From Ciona intestinalis (Eukaryota; Chordata; Ascidiacea; Phlebobranchia; Cionidae): 64,000 nucleotides of DNA. The notes beneath the pieces are model-generated. The model was not told where the DNA came from. It searched no databases and saw only the letters and a program-made list of their open reading frames with translations. Position 1 is the stretch's first letter. The number at the start of each line of letters is the position of its first letter. This document shows positions 23,025 to 38,000 of the stretch, in pieces. The position numbers and the translations under genes are program-made. The DNA is taken from positions 2,096,662-2,160,661 of the forward strand of contig NC_020169.2 in assembly GCF_000224145.3 (NCBI RefSeq), given 5' to 3'.

Positions 23025-26000
23025 GTATGTACTATCACTATATATAACTCTTTATTACTGTTTTATCATTATGTACACTTTGGTTCCCTATTGGTCTTGT
23101 ACTGTTGGTCATCAATGGTAAATTATATGGCATATATTTACCATTATGTTATCTGGCATTGATCTTGAACCATTGGTCATTAATGCATGTAGTTTACTAT
23201 TAATGCATGTAGTTTACCAGTAATGCATGTAGTTTACTTTTAATGCATGTAGTTTACCAGTAATGCATGTAGTTTACTATTAATGCATGTAGTTTACTTT
23301 TAATGCATGTAGTTTACCAGTAATGCATGTAGTTTACTATTAATGCATGTAGTTTACTTTTAATGCATGTAGTTTACCAGTAATGCATGTGGTTTACTAT
23401 TAATGCATGTAGTTTACCATTAATGCATGTAGTTTACCAGTAATGCATGTCATTTACCATTAATGCATATATTTAGTTTACTATTATGTTATCCGGCAAG
23501 GATAAGAAATAACAGTCTCATCTAAATACGTACACGGTACACGCAAACAGTAAACTTTAGTTTTGTGTATAAAATTAATAAAGTTGTATTTTTAGTTTAA
23601 AAAGCCTAAATTCAAGGGTACCTGCATCATGACAGTTTTTCACCAAACTAACTTTTCCTTTGTATGTGCTTTCAATTCTGGTTATCTGCTCACCATTTTG
23701 GCAATTTATCCATGCCATTAATTTTCCTGGTATTTTCGTTAATTGGCAAAATTATTTTATTGAAATAACACAACACACAAACATTTTATACTTGATTTAC
23801 ATAATAAACTATATTATTACCTTATATATCAGAAAATAAAACATTTATTTTCCTTCTAAGATCATATAAAAGTACACCAACAATCAAGTTAAGTTAGGTT
23901 TATCTTTGGTCTTCTCAAATGGGTAAAATGTGATAAAATCAAAAAAAAAAAAAAAAACGGAATTAAAACAGATTTTTTTCGAGAGAAAGAAAAACGCCAA
24001 AATTTAAATTTTGTTACGGCTTTCTTCTCAATAGGTAAAATGTGATCTTCTCAAATGGGAAAAACATAATAAAAAAAAGGAATCAAAACAGACTTTTTTC
24101 AAAAGAAAAAAGAAACATCAAAATTTAAATTATGTTACGCCTGTCTTTTCAATAGGCAAAACGTGATAAAAAAAAAACGGAATGAAAAACGTGTTTTATT
24201 TTTCACAGGAAAAAATACACTAAAATTAAAATTATGTTACGCCTGTCTTCTCAATAGGCAAAACGTGATAACAGTCAGACATAGGGAAAGGTAGCTCAAG
24301 TGTCACGTACAGCCATTTTCTATATAAACGTTCTTAATATTAATAAATGCCACCAGACCACAAGTTCACAAGCCCGTTCGTCACGTCTGCTTCTCTCTTA
24401 TATAAATACCTTATTCTTCTTATTGGAATGTTAAATGCTATTCTGTCATTGACGGTTTACACTGAGTAAGAATATCGGAATAATTTGAATTTAAAACTAT
24501 CTCAATCTTTTAAAAAACTTTTTCCTTTTTTAAAAAATATCATTAAAATTAAATGCCATTTGAAAGCAATTCTATTATATTGCATTTGTTCTAAAAAGAA
24601 AAAAAAATGTTTTATGAAAAATTTTAAAATTTTACACAACTGTCAAATCTATCCTTTGGTTAAACTCTATGTGGTTTAGAATTGAAATGCCCTATTTCCA
24701 CAGAGAATCCTGAATTTCCGCATAGCTTTGCCACAGCCTTATTCTCATTCCTCTACCATCTATCAAGCTATGAAAGTGGCGGAGAAGCCCTGGTACAAAG
24801 TGGTATGATGGGCCCACTTTTATCTGTTGTTACTAACATGGGAGACCAACAAGAACAAACTACAGTAAGTGTTCTGAGTAGCTAAAGTAATTCTATAATA
24901 AACAATATTACCACTTTCGTATAACTGACCATTAGATTTGACAATTTGGACTGCCTACCATTTTTTATCTAACTGACAATTTAGACAGCCTATTAGTGAC
25001 CACTGAGTTGAACCAATGCATGTTAAGTGTATTGCCTAAAGGACATATAATGTTAGCAATAAGTTGTGAACCTATTATAGTTTGGTTACTTATCAATAAT
25101 TTTTTATCAATAAGCATGTTTTAACAACTGTTGTTTTACCGTTACTACCCATCTTTTTGCTTTTTTAAACTCTGCTAGTCTTTGTTATCATGACTGAAGT
25201 GACGAAATAATTTTTATTCATGTATTCATTCCTTGCACATAATGTGCTACGTCCCTATGTTTCCTGTATTTCTATCCTTACATATCATTTTAATTTTAAC
25301 CTAGTTTGTCACTCGTGCTGTGAGAGTTATAGACCTTATCACAAACATCGACTGGCAAGCTTTTCAAGCCATCAACGGTCTACAAGTCTTTATTGACCGT
25401 CTGGAGCATGAGGTCGCCATCTGCAAGAAAGATGCGCCAATGGCTTGTGATACGATCCCGGGAGCGGCTGAATCACCAAGTGATGGTAAGTCACGTGAAT
25501 ATGAGCGCCGAACCTGGGGTGGTGGGGTGGGCAGGCCAAAACTAAAATCATTGCACTGCATTAAAAATTACAAGGGGGAGTAGTTTTCACAAGATATATT
25601 GTGTGTCTGTATCTACAAGTTTCCCTCATTATTTACAGTGAGTTTCGTTTAACTCTGTCATGTCATGTTTGCTCATGGTAATGTACCAAGTATGTTTCAT
25701 CATTCAGCTAATACCCCCCCCGACTGTACATTGAGATTCAATTTTATTTTGCAGTTTCTTCTGTAAAATATTTTTTTAGTAATTTTCCTAATTTTTTTTC
25801 CCAATAACACAGTAGGCTTACATGCAAGTAATAGAAATTCAGTGTTAAATAAGTTAAATTGCAAAAATGTTTTTTTTGGCTGAAAACACAAAAAAAGTGC
25901 ACTCACAAATTTACCTAGTATTCAGGGTTAAGAAACTGTGTTCTATAGTCATCAACTCCAATATTTTGGTTTAAATAATGATATGCACTGTTTTATGTTC

Positions 26001-29000
26001 TCAGATGTGATGGAGATTGATGGTGTAAAAGAAGAGCCATCTACAAGCACTGAAATGGAGACAGAGGAATCAGATAAACCTAAAGAGGATTTTAAACCAG
26101 GTATATTTTCTGACAATAAACAAGTTTTTAACATTAAAAAGATATATAAATTATATACATAATATATATATATATACTTAATTTTACCAAAAATGTGTTT
26201 TTTTCCCTTTATTCCGCAGTTTTTTTTCTTCTTACTTTGCAAATAATGTGGTGATATGTTAAAAAATTTTACTGATTAAAAAAAATATTAATCTGTTAAA
26301 ATTATATGTTTTTGTTGGTAACTCTTAAGTAAGTTACCAAAAAAATTTGCTAACATTGTCAATTGGTAAACTTCAACAAGTTTAAGCATTTAAGTCCATT
26401 CAAACATTTAAACCTAATTTCAAATAAGTCTAACTCATAGGTGCCCAGTGTTTACCCCAGAGAGCTGCTCTCTTCAAGTCAGTTCTCAACTTCTTAAAAA
26501 AAGCAATATCCGACCAAGCTTTTGGTGGACAAGTTCGTCATATGATGGATGGTACACTACCAAACTCACTTAAGCATATTATTGGGAATGTGGAGTACTA
26601 TGGTCCTGCTTTGTTTCTGTTAGGTAAGTGTGTTTCTGTTGTCGCATATGAAATACATTAGATTATAACCACTGAATTCACTGGTACATTTGCCGCGACA
26701 CCGAACCAATGTGTCAAAAAGTGTATTAGTGTGTTTTTTTGCTGTCAGGTATAATGACAATGTGTTAGGGGTAACTGTAGTTTGATTATTAAAGCCATTT
26801 CCGAAAAATCTTTTTTTCAGCAGTGGTTTGTTTTTAATATGGTTAATTTCAAATTAAAAACAATACCCTTTAAAACACTGACTTACAGTATAAAACTAAC
26901 TGCTAACAATAGCCAAAATAACATTAAAAGTAAGTTTGGCCACATTGGTAAACATAGAATGATAAATTATACCAAACATTTTTAAACTGTTAAATCTAAA
27001 ATTAATTGTTTTTGGTGAAATGTTGTAAATTCTCTCCGAACTTAATCTTCCCGAAAAAGGGTCAAAAAAATAATGCAAAAAAACTCACAATATATCCATA
27101 CATAGGGCATCATTGCTTCACTTAACATTAAGGCATAAACTGTTTTATTTTTTAACTCAAAACGGTTTTTCTTTTACAGCAATGGAAGTTGTTACCGTGT
27201 ACGTCTTCCAGGAGCCTTCACTTCTATCCTCGTTACAAGATAACAGGTTGACGCACGTCATGCTTCATGCATTGCTTGTTAAGGATCCACCTGCCACTCG
27301 GGAAGTATTAGCATCATTGCCCAATATATTCAGGTATATTTCTAAACAATATATAAGTAACATTGTTTGTGTTTGTATTGGGAAGAATGCAAAATAAAGC
27401 TCATTGCCCCTAACATGGTAGAATGCACTAGAAAACACTTAAATTTTAATAAAAATTTAAAACTAAAAAATTGGGTGTAGCAGTTATAAATTCATAGAAA
27501 AGTTGGGTGTAGCCGTTTTAATTTCCTGTACTATATAAGTATTACCATTTGTGTATGTATTGAAAAGAATGCAAAATAAAGTTTATTATCCCTAACCTGA
27601 TAGAATGCACTAGTGAAAATTTAAATAAAAATTAAAACTGAAAAATGGGTGTAGTGTAGCAGTTATAAATTTTTAGGGCCTTGTAAAATATAACTAAAAT
27701 TTTGCAAATATAGAAAAATCATTTATTAATGTTCTTTCAGTGCTCTCTGCATTAATACACGGGGCCTGGAAGCGTTTGTTAACTGCAATCCATTCGACCG
27801 ACTTTTCCATGTCATGTTAAGTCCAGACTACCTACTTGCTATGAGGAGAAGAAGAAGTTCTGACCCCCTTGGTAAGAAAAAAACACTCTTTAGTCTTTGC
27901 CATAAAAATTGTTTCTTTACCATCTACAATATAGTTCTACAAATTTTACCATCTACAATATAGTTCCCAAGAACCTTTTTTTCTCTAATACCTTGCACTT
28001 ATTCTTTAACATTTGAATTTATACATTATTGCAAACATAAGAGCCAACTTTTTTAAAAAGCATCAATTATGTTACTGATTATGCAGTGCAGAAAATTCTA
28101 TAAAGAAGGCTTGCTTACCATATCTCCTTTCTGCATCTATTCTTGCAAAAGCTTGATAAATTAAGGTCATGTTATTATCATTTGTTAACTGTCATTGTTT
28201 TGCATATATAGTTGTAATATGATCTGGTTGCCAGTTGCCACCAAACGTTACTTTAAATTATTCCCAAATTTATTCATATTCTGTTTTATAGAAGCATACA
28301 TCATGTCAAGATGCAGCTTGCACCATAATGTACCATAAATGTAAAATGCAGGCATCTTTTTGCCACCGAATCCATAATACAATGTTTTCGTGTTAATTTT
28401 TTATGTTTAAATTTTTTGTATTAATTTTTTAGGTAAATTAGCTTCAAACTAAAAATACCAAGTCACCCATACAAAAATATAAAACTACCCTACAAACATA
28501 CATGTCACCGCAATTACTCAGCACCTCCTTTAGATAAGATTATATCAAGTTTTTAAACATAATTGACAGGTGATACAGCATCTAATCTCGGCCATGCAAT
28601 GGATGAACTGATGCGTCAGCAACCATCACTTAGGGGTGCGACTATAAAAGCTATTCTGCAGCTGCTTTGTGAACTTAAGTGTCTCGGAAATGACCCGAAC
28701 ATTATCTGTTCAAGGTAGAATCTAACATGTATTGTTTTAACATGGATGTAACTTACTTTATCCTCGCGTGGCTCGAAACGACAGTCGTTATAACACGGGT
28801 GTACTTTTTTACACCTCGTGCCTGCTTACGAGTTGTTGTAGAATAGTCTGTGTTATGATAATCTGCAAAATCTTATTCCACAAGTTTTTATGACTGTTCT
28901 GTTTTATATGAGTATTGTTCTGTCATATTGCACTATTTGTCAAGGGGCGGGAAATGCAGACGGGCGTTTGCTATTTACGTTTACCAATGTAGCTATGACT

Positions 29001-32000
29001 AAATCTGGTTATAAGGGTCTTGGTTTTTTGACAAAGGTATTTTATATGGGCATAAAAATAAATTGGCAAATGTATTTTAATGTGGGCATAAACAAAAATT
29101 GGCAAAGGTAGTTCTATATGGGCATAAAAAATGACCAAGGTATTTTAATATGGGTATTATTGGCAAATGTATTTTATATGGACATTCACACCTTTTCAAA
29201 CTGTTTCAAGCATTATAATTTCTCTCTTTCACCTGATAATTTCTCTCAGGGCAACAAGTAGCAAGAACGAAGGTGGTGGAAGTAATGCTGAAGGGACAAA
29301 TGCTTCAAGCAATGCTCCTGGTGAGAATGGATCACAAGCTGATGAAAGTACAGCACAGGATGATGCAGGTGTCTATATTATTTATATTTAGTAGTTTGGG
29401 GAAAGATCAGATGGGACAATTTTCCATTTTATATTCTCGTCCCATTTGGTAGTAAACAAGGAAATGCAAAGAATTATAAAACCGTATACTCACAACTTCC
29501 ATAGACCATTGTTAATTGTAAAAAAAGGTGTCCCATCTTTTCCCACCTTACTATGTCTTCCAATGTGGGTTTATGTCAGAAGACCAGCGATTTAGAGGCA
29601 AAATTGTGTTCTTATAAGTTACCATGTGTTTAGCCTTGACAGATGTTTTCTGTATGGCTGACAATTTAAACATTATTGACCACTAGGTTGAGCCAATGAC
29701 CGTTGTCCTTGCTAAAGGAAACATGAATGAATGAATGAATAAATGTAACTTAGTTTATCCTCGCGTGGCCGAAAAACGACAGTCGTTTTCTTTCGTGCCA
29801 GCTTACGAGTTACCATGTATGTAACTTTGTGGGTGATTCTTTTTTTTCACGTGGATACCCAATCAGTGTTCTTTGTTTAGAATGCAAGCGCCTAACTACT
29901 AAACCACAGCATAAGATTATATTATTCAGTTTTCATATATATATATATATGTATGTTATCTAATTATGTTTTATTGTCGGTAAGATCCTTCTGAGAAGGC
30001 AGTAAATCAGCATTGTTAACCTTAATACACAATTGAGGTAATAAAGACAACTCTGGCCTAAATCCCAGGCTCTCTGGCATGCATTAATGCAGAATCTCAC
30101 CCATATAAATTAGAATATATAGTCACACAGCTATTGTATTAAAACCATAGGTTTTATTATTTTTTTAAATAAGTTTAAAATAGAAAAGGTATATAGGAAT
30201 AACTATGCAGCATAGAAAATAAACATATAGTACTATGGGGAAAGATGGGACACCTTTGGCACAAAAAATCCAATTATCCCGATCCTGTTTTAAACAATTA
30301 ACAACGTTCTCTCGGAGTCGGGATGATACGGTTTTATAATTTTTTGAATGTTCTTTTTTTTACTATCAAATGAGACAAGAAAATAGTATGAAAAATGTCC
30401 CATCTTCCCCCACACTACTATCCCATCTTCCCCCACCCCGATATACTTCCTGAGTATCACATTGTTTCAATACTTTTTCTATGCCAGTTATTAAGTGGTC
30501 ATTATGAAACAGACTGCCCTTAGCATAGAACAATGTAATATCCTAGGCAGGAAGGAAAGTCCCCATTTTTCAAATTTTTTTTGAGGTATTAAATTGCATC
30601 CTAATCTAGTCATACTTGTTTATTTTTGAAATGTTATATAATACAATGGGAAATTTGGGAGGAAGTACCTTCATATACTAAGCAGGTTGATTCTACACTT
30701 CATGGGGAGTTTTACACTTACATAAAAAATAGGATATTTTTCAGCAAATGTGTTGAAATTAGATTAAGCAAAATGGTCGGTTTTCAAAACTGCACGTCAC
30801 TATAAGTATGACTTTATAATAAAATAGTATAAGCAGTTTAAAAGTAATAGAGAAAAGGGAAAATAGACAATTTTATTGATTATGTAACAAAGGCATGTGA
30901 GTTAAATTTGGCTTTTATCTAAGGATCTTAAAAAAAGAATTGCAGTATACGTCAGACCTAAAATGGAACACTTTTAGCTTTAATAGTATTTTTATGGCTA
31001 TTGTAAGGCACTTAAATCTAATCTTGGTTTATGTCAAGCTTGTCTGGCTAGCTTGGTCACTCAGTGGCATGACTTCATAGGCGTAACATGAGGGATGCAT
31101 GTCACCCCAACTTTTAAAAAGGGGTGGCATCATATCTTTTAATAACCTGGGTTTTAACCGCCAAACAGATTTTCTCCCGCTGTATAACAAGCACAGCTAA
31201 AGTACGCTGCCTATGCGACATTGATCAACGAGGTTCCCTATGTTTTACAGCCATAAATGTAACTGCATTTTAACAATGCCACTATAGATTTTATAGGTAT
31301 CCCAACCCCCCTCCCAAAAAAAAACTCATTTTGTGTCTTCTCTCCTCCCATAGGAAGTGAAGACGAAGTGGAAGAAGTTGAAGAGGTGGCCTCGACATCC
31401 AAGCAATCCTCATCCAGTGTTCAAATGTAAAAAAGTTTTTCTTTTTCATTGTGTCTTACTTTATCATGGGAGCTCCCATGTTGTGACTGCGGTCAGAAAC
31501 GTGGGAAGTCCCAGATTGTGTGGTCCGCTGCCAATCTGCTCGTTGCGTGTTTCCGCCTAAATAAGCTCGCAACTGCTCATATTATTAGATAATGCAAAGA
31601 TAAGAAATAGATAATACATTGATAATACATAGATATTAGATAGGTAATAAGATTACTCGATGGCAGATTTTTTTACTGGCTAATAGTTAGAAAATGTTTC
31701 CAGTAAAACAATTTTAAACTATTTTTCTCATTGCATTAGAGTCTAAGTTTAGTGTAACAATCAGTTTACTTAAGTTGTTGTATGAGATGTCATTAAATGT
31801 GAGCGGTTGCGTTTTATGTCAGACTTGGTTGTGTTAATTGCTCTTTGCTTATATGCAAATTTGCCCCGATCCGTTTGCTGCCATTAATTCAATGCATAGT
31901 TATTCGTTTCCCTTCATAACAGCTACGGTAATGCATTGACAGGTTAACAGCAGCGGGCGGCGCCAAGAAGAACGTACCACTACTCGATTACATTCAAAAT

Positions 32001-35000
32001 GTGGTAAGTTCAAATTTATGCGCGCTACACTTTTAGCCTCAGGCGACATTCGCTTCAAAAACGCGACTGGTTCTTTTGCGGCATTTTAAATTTTTATCTT
32101 CTGAAATTTGACAGACAGACAGATTAAAGACATATGTGTACCCCCACTCAAAAATGCTACGGACAGTGTCTCTTTTTCTACTAAGCAGTACAGTGTTAGC
32201 TCTTTGTTTTTTCCTAACTAGACACATTATCAGGATATGAGACATCCTCTCAACCCTACAGCTTCTTGGTTTGCATTCTTCTGATCCTACAATCAGTTAC
32301 AATTTTCACAGCAAGTTCCAGATTACTCTGAACCAGTTTTAACTAGTTTTAACCAGAAGTAAACAGTGACAGGTTTATGTCATGACCGTGCCTGTTTTAA
32401 ATTCTATTTGCTTATTTTAAACAGCTGGTTGTATTTCAGCACGTTCTGTGATATATATATAATCCTAGCTTCCTGTTCTTATTCATGTAATGCCATTTTA
32501 AATGAGCCTTATATAACTATGATCTGTATTGGGTCGTCAGAAACTTGAATTATTACAAGTTAAAACTGAATTTTAGAATCAAAAATAAAGCAGTGGTAAC
32601 AACAGTTTTATTCTGCACAGATATTGGGTACTTATATTTTTAATTTTTGTGTTTAGGTAAAAATTTTGTTGGTTTTAAAAATGCAAGGCAAATGTAAGAA
32701 AGATAAAATCTTTTATGTGACAGAAAGCTCACTCAATAGGATAGTTGGTGACAGAATTAGACACATCAGAATTTACAGCTTTGTAGCTTGAACGTAAAAG
32801 TACTTTTTCCAATTTTTTATTAAAGTGTGAAGTGATAATAGACAAATACAGCAGTTTTTTATTTCCTTATGCCTATGCAAAACATTAACAGCTAATATGA
32901 AGGAATATTCATCATTTAGGTTAAATGTTCCAGACTGTACATTGAGATTCAATCATGTTTTGCAGTTTTTTTGGAAACTATTTTTCAAAATGTTTTTAGG
33001 CAGCCTTTTTTGTATAAAAAAAAGTGTATTTTCCGGATGTCAGATGAAGTGTCTTAAATTTCAGTAATACACTATGTTTTATACTCGATGAGCGCTAAAA
33101 AATTATTTACAATATGCCTGGTAGCAAAAGTAACAGAATATTTATTTAGTTATTTTCAACAAAAATTTCAACTTTTTTCCAGACAAAGTTTATTCAAGCT
33201 ATAGTAAGCAACAACACAGGGGACCATTGCACAAAGTTTAACGAAACTGGAGGTATTGCAATCCTTCTTCATCTTTTGCGACTTCCATCTTTACCCCTTG
33301 ACTTCCCCACCTCTGCAGCTTGTCAGTCGATCACCAATCTTACACAGACAGTATTTGTGAGTATTTTCTGCTGTTTTTTTGTTTTTTAAGGGATAAATTA
33401 ATTTTAGAAATAGATTATATGTTAAAAATATAGTATTTTCCCGCTGTTTTTTTACAAAGGATATTTGTTTTAGGAATAGATTATGTGTTTAAAAATATAG
33501 TATTTGTGGGTATTTTGCTGGTATTTTTTATTCTTTGTAAGTATTTTGGTGTTGTTGTTTTTTTACTAGGTATAAGTTAACTTTAGAAATAGATTTTCAG
33601 TTTAAAAACAGTATTTTTGAAGATTTTGCTGTTGTTTTTTTACCAGGAATACCCTAATGTTAGAAATAGATTTTCTGTTTAAAAATATAGTATTTTTTGA
33701 CTTTTTCTAATTTTGCTAGGATTATCCTAATATTAGAAATAGATCTTCTGGTAAAAATAAAGCAAAGTCAATCTCTAATAATTATTCTGCTGTTGCTACA
33801 ATGCATAAGGGGAGATTAGAAATAGCTTTTCTACTTGTAAAAAAACATTATTCTTTGCACCATTGTTTCGCTATTGTTCGTTAAGACGTCTTTGTTATTT
33901 TGGCGCCTTATTAAAGGAACTTGTTTGCCCCGACTACCCCCGCCTCTACTTACTACCCCGTCTCAATTTACGGCGGACAAAAACATTTGCATTGATACTC
34001 ACAAAATTTGCATGTTGTAGTAATACGCTGTAAAACTCATACACAGTCTATTCATTTGCAGTATATATCACGGTATAACAGTAATTACTCTAATATACAG
34101 TAATTACTCTAATATACCATACATTTTTGGCTACCCAAATGGCAGTATAACAGCAATAACTTGAATATACCATATATTTTTATTGTAGCTACCAAAAAGC
34201 AGTATAACAGTACTTAATATGTTATACCACAGATTTTATTGCGAGCGCCCACAGTAGTTGGAGAGAGCTTAGCTCATGTACTAGATATACTGAAGAATGA
34301 ATTGCAACCTTTATTCCTTACTACACCTGGTGAAACAAGGTAAAAAAATGAAATATAGTACTCGGGGGAAGATGGTACACCTTTAGCACATAATATTCAA
34401 ATCTCCCAATCGCATTTTAAACAATTACCGACGGTCCATGGGAGTCGTGAGGATACAGTTCTATAATCATTTAAATGTTCTTTGTTTACCATCAAACGCG
34501 ATGAGAAAATAGGATGTAAAAGTGTCCCATCTTCCCCCACTCTACTAAATCTCTTCTACAGGACACGCCCCGCCAGCGTTCTTCTACATGAGCTTACTCA
34601 GCAACAAAGTGCTGACGCGGCGGAAAATGAAGGCAGCTCATTGGTTAAGAGCCTCGTTCATCTACACGCCTTCGTCACGCTTTTCTTAACTCTGCCACGT
34701 GCCAACCAGGTTGGAGAAGTTTTGTTCGTTTTGGCCGTTGTAACAGAAGTGCTGATGTTATTTCTCGTTTATGTTAATTTTATTATTTTTGGTTTTATAT
34801 TTCAAAATGTTTGGTCATTTTTTTTTAAATTGCAATAAACTAAGAAAAAAAGATCAAAAACTTACACTTTTGTCAAACAAAACAAAAATAACATTAAAAC
34901 ATTTTGTTTTCTGTTACATTGATATAATTTATCATTGCCATTTCTATAATGTTAGACCAATTTTTTTTTTTAAATTGTAATAACCCCCAAAAATACAAAC

Positions 35001-38000
35001 AAAACAGGAACAAAAAAATTAACATTTTTTCTGTTACTTTATCCTTCAAATTTGATCTGTTTCAAACTTGACCTTTTAATTTCAGAATGAAATTCGAACC
35101 ATCATTGTAAACCAATGGGGCAGTCGAATGGGCATAACAGTAAGTAGCCTTGCATGGTTAGCATGTTTACTGTTGTTTAAACTTCTTATGTAACTAATTG
35201 GAATGCCACGACATGACCTTATGTGTTATTTGATCTTTTACCCTTTGATTGACATTATTTACATTGTTCCAAGCTGTTCCAGACAGTGTTGCCAAATTTG
35301 GTGCTTTTTGAATAACATGGGGTCTTACCGTCTAAGGTTTTAAAACTGGAAACACTGCTCACGTTACTGTTAAATCTTGCATGTTTTTCAATTCAATTTA
35401 ATGCTTTTTTTAGGCACTGGAAGGGTTGAATAAGCTCTACAGGAGTCTAATATGGGAGAGCACAGTTCTTTTGGCACTTTGTACACCGGGAGCTATTCCA
35501 GAAGATTCTGAGTTTGGTAGGTACTTGCTACCCTTCATAGCCACAGCTTCCACATGATTCTGAAGTTTAAAATTCACGGAATAATTTTTTACAGGCGAGA
35601 AGGAATTAGAAAACCTCCTGTCCTCTGCCGAACAGGGCACTAGCAAGACGGACAGTACCGAGGCCTCAGTGGGCATGGAAATGGAAGGAAATGAAATTAA
35701 GTCGGCCGGCTCAAAACACAAAGTATGACCTTGTTTTTTTATTTTGTTTCTAATTTCAAAAGTCCTATTAAATTCCCTACTCCTGTTGTTCAGATGAGCC
35801 CAGCGTTTTCTGCACGCATCAAATGCATCAAACCTGTGCTAACTGTGGCATCCAAGCTGGGCAGATCGCTTGCAGAGCTGTTTGGGCTGCTGGTGAAGCT
35901 AGCTGTTGGCAAACCAATTCGACAACGCTACGGCAGGTAGCTCTTTCCCATCACTTTAACATGGCAGCATCAAAACGTCTAGATATACGCGCTTGATAAA
36001 ACTATCTGATTTTTCGCGGTAGGGTTTTTACACGAGACAAGGCAGTCACGTATTCACTCTTTCCTCCAGACACATGGCGGTTGCACATGCTCAGAACGTA
36101 GCACCAAGTCGGCCGGCACGAAAGCTTGCTTATTCGCTCAGCACTCTCCTTCTTGATGGCCTTTCCTGGAGAGCACCACCGAACGTGCCTTCTTCTAAAT
36201 TGAGGTTTGAAAGCTTATTTTTCTTTGCGTGACCACTTATTGCTTGGAGCTAAGAAGTAAATTGTGCTAGTCGGTAACTGCTGACGTTTTTGTGGCAAGT
36301 TTTATGGCGTAATATTTAGATCTTTAACCAACTAAATTGCACGAGCCCAATTTGACAGCATTTTAAAACCACTTGCCTTTGTACTGTACTGTCAGTGAAG
36401 AGTAATGACTGTATGGTTTCTGCTTCATTTCCCAACCCTGTGATGTAGCCTGGTCGTTACACGTGCGCCCGCGAATCTTATTCGTTTATTATTTCGTACT
36501 GTATAAGGTGCTCGGTCTAGTAATTGGTGCCATTACGCGAACCGATTTAAATCACACTCGAGACTGCACTTGTTTAAACCGGTTGAGCCACTAAGTCGTG
36601 GCTATTGTCAACGCCATTTACATGTTGCGTAATGTTACAACTTCCTTTAGCCTCGTGTTGTTTCACTACCACCCGTCGGTAGCCATCTTAACCTCAACTA
36701 TTTCTATTAACCAATGTTCAAGCCCTGAAGCCGAAAAACAGGGTGCTAAGTGGTACCAACCAAAGCATTTATGATGGGTCTCCACAATAAAATATTTGGA
36801 ATAGTTTTCAAAATTTTCCACACTGCCTGTCAGCAGGCAAAAAGTTTCGCGCCAATCAAACCTAAGTCATCTATTTAGGAATGAACGTGGTACTCTGATT
36901 TCTAGGTCTGTACTCTCTCTAGGAGAGAATGACCCCAGTTGCACTAAGGCGCGCAGAGCAACTTCTTTCACATTAGTATTTCTCTCTTCCCTCCTAACTC
37001 TCCTTTAAGAAACGCTTGAAAATGAAACAGTCTGGCTTAGCCCAACAGCTAACATATTTGTGCTCTGCCCACTTCCTAATTTGTAGGAATTCCATTATTA
37101 CTGAAACAATTCTCACATATATAGGGGTGTGTGTGTTACAGTATGCACTGTTTAATATAGCACTAGAATGTTGTATATGAAGTTTAATTGATTTTCCAGC
37201 TTTGTGTGTTTTGAGAAAGCAGTGCTGTACTGTTTTGTATGGAATTAATTGTTATATATAAACATTGTTTGGTGTTTTAGATTAGTTTTAGTTTATGTAC
37301 AGTAAGATATGACAAAACTGCCTATTACTTGCCTATTTATCTACATTTCAAACATTTATTCACTTGTTATACTCATGAATAGGCTCAGCTTCTCCTTCTC
37401 TTTTTTCTCTCCTCTTTCTCTCACTCCCTCTCTCTTTCTCTCACACACGCAGACACACGTCTGCTCCTTCCTTCCATTCTCTTCTTGATGGATTCTCTTT
37501 CTCTTTTGACAACACCGGCCGGCGTCTAGCCCAGCTGAAGTCACGTCTTCTCTGTCTCGCCACCATCTCTTCATTTCACTACAGACTCTTCTTTCTTTTC
37601 TCCATGAAGCTTACAGCCTTGCCAGTCTAGCAGTGTGTTAATGTAGCATGGTAGCTTCCTCCGCAAACTAGATTCAGCACAGAGTTTTGTAACTGGAAAT
37701 TTACACAGTTACGTGATAGCGTAGTTTGTAGCGTAGCCAAGCACACACTCTTGCCTTCCTACTTCTCTAACCACATCTGTTTCGCTTGCCTGATCACAGA
37801 CAACCAAACAGTGTCGGCGAGTGCTAGCCGCAAACCAGGGATGTACGTGCTTAAGTCAGAGCCACCAGCGGCCCGCCAAAATCGCTTTTGACAGTTGCTT
37901 AGGTAGAAAGTGGATTCAAAGGTTGCAGTTCGCGCATGAGCGCAGACGGAAGGTTTGCTAAAATGAAATTAATTTTTAATGTAGGTATCTCAGTCATCTA

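Noticed and set aside
23180..23485. Possible CRISPR-like array (regular 20-bp periodicity)
   Set aside because: Units are contiguous with no unique spacers, and the locus is a eukaryotic intron. It is an ordinary minisatellite.
37480..37620. Candidate extra HUWE1 exon in the long intron (text resembling LLDG, after a CGCAG site)
   Set aside because: No frame fits the known neighbouring exon phases with family similarity, and exons 27 and 28 already join to give the conserved sequence.
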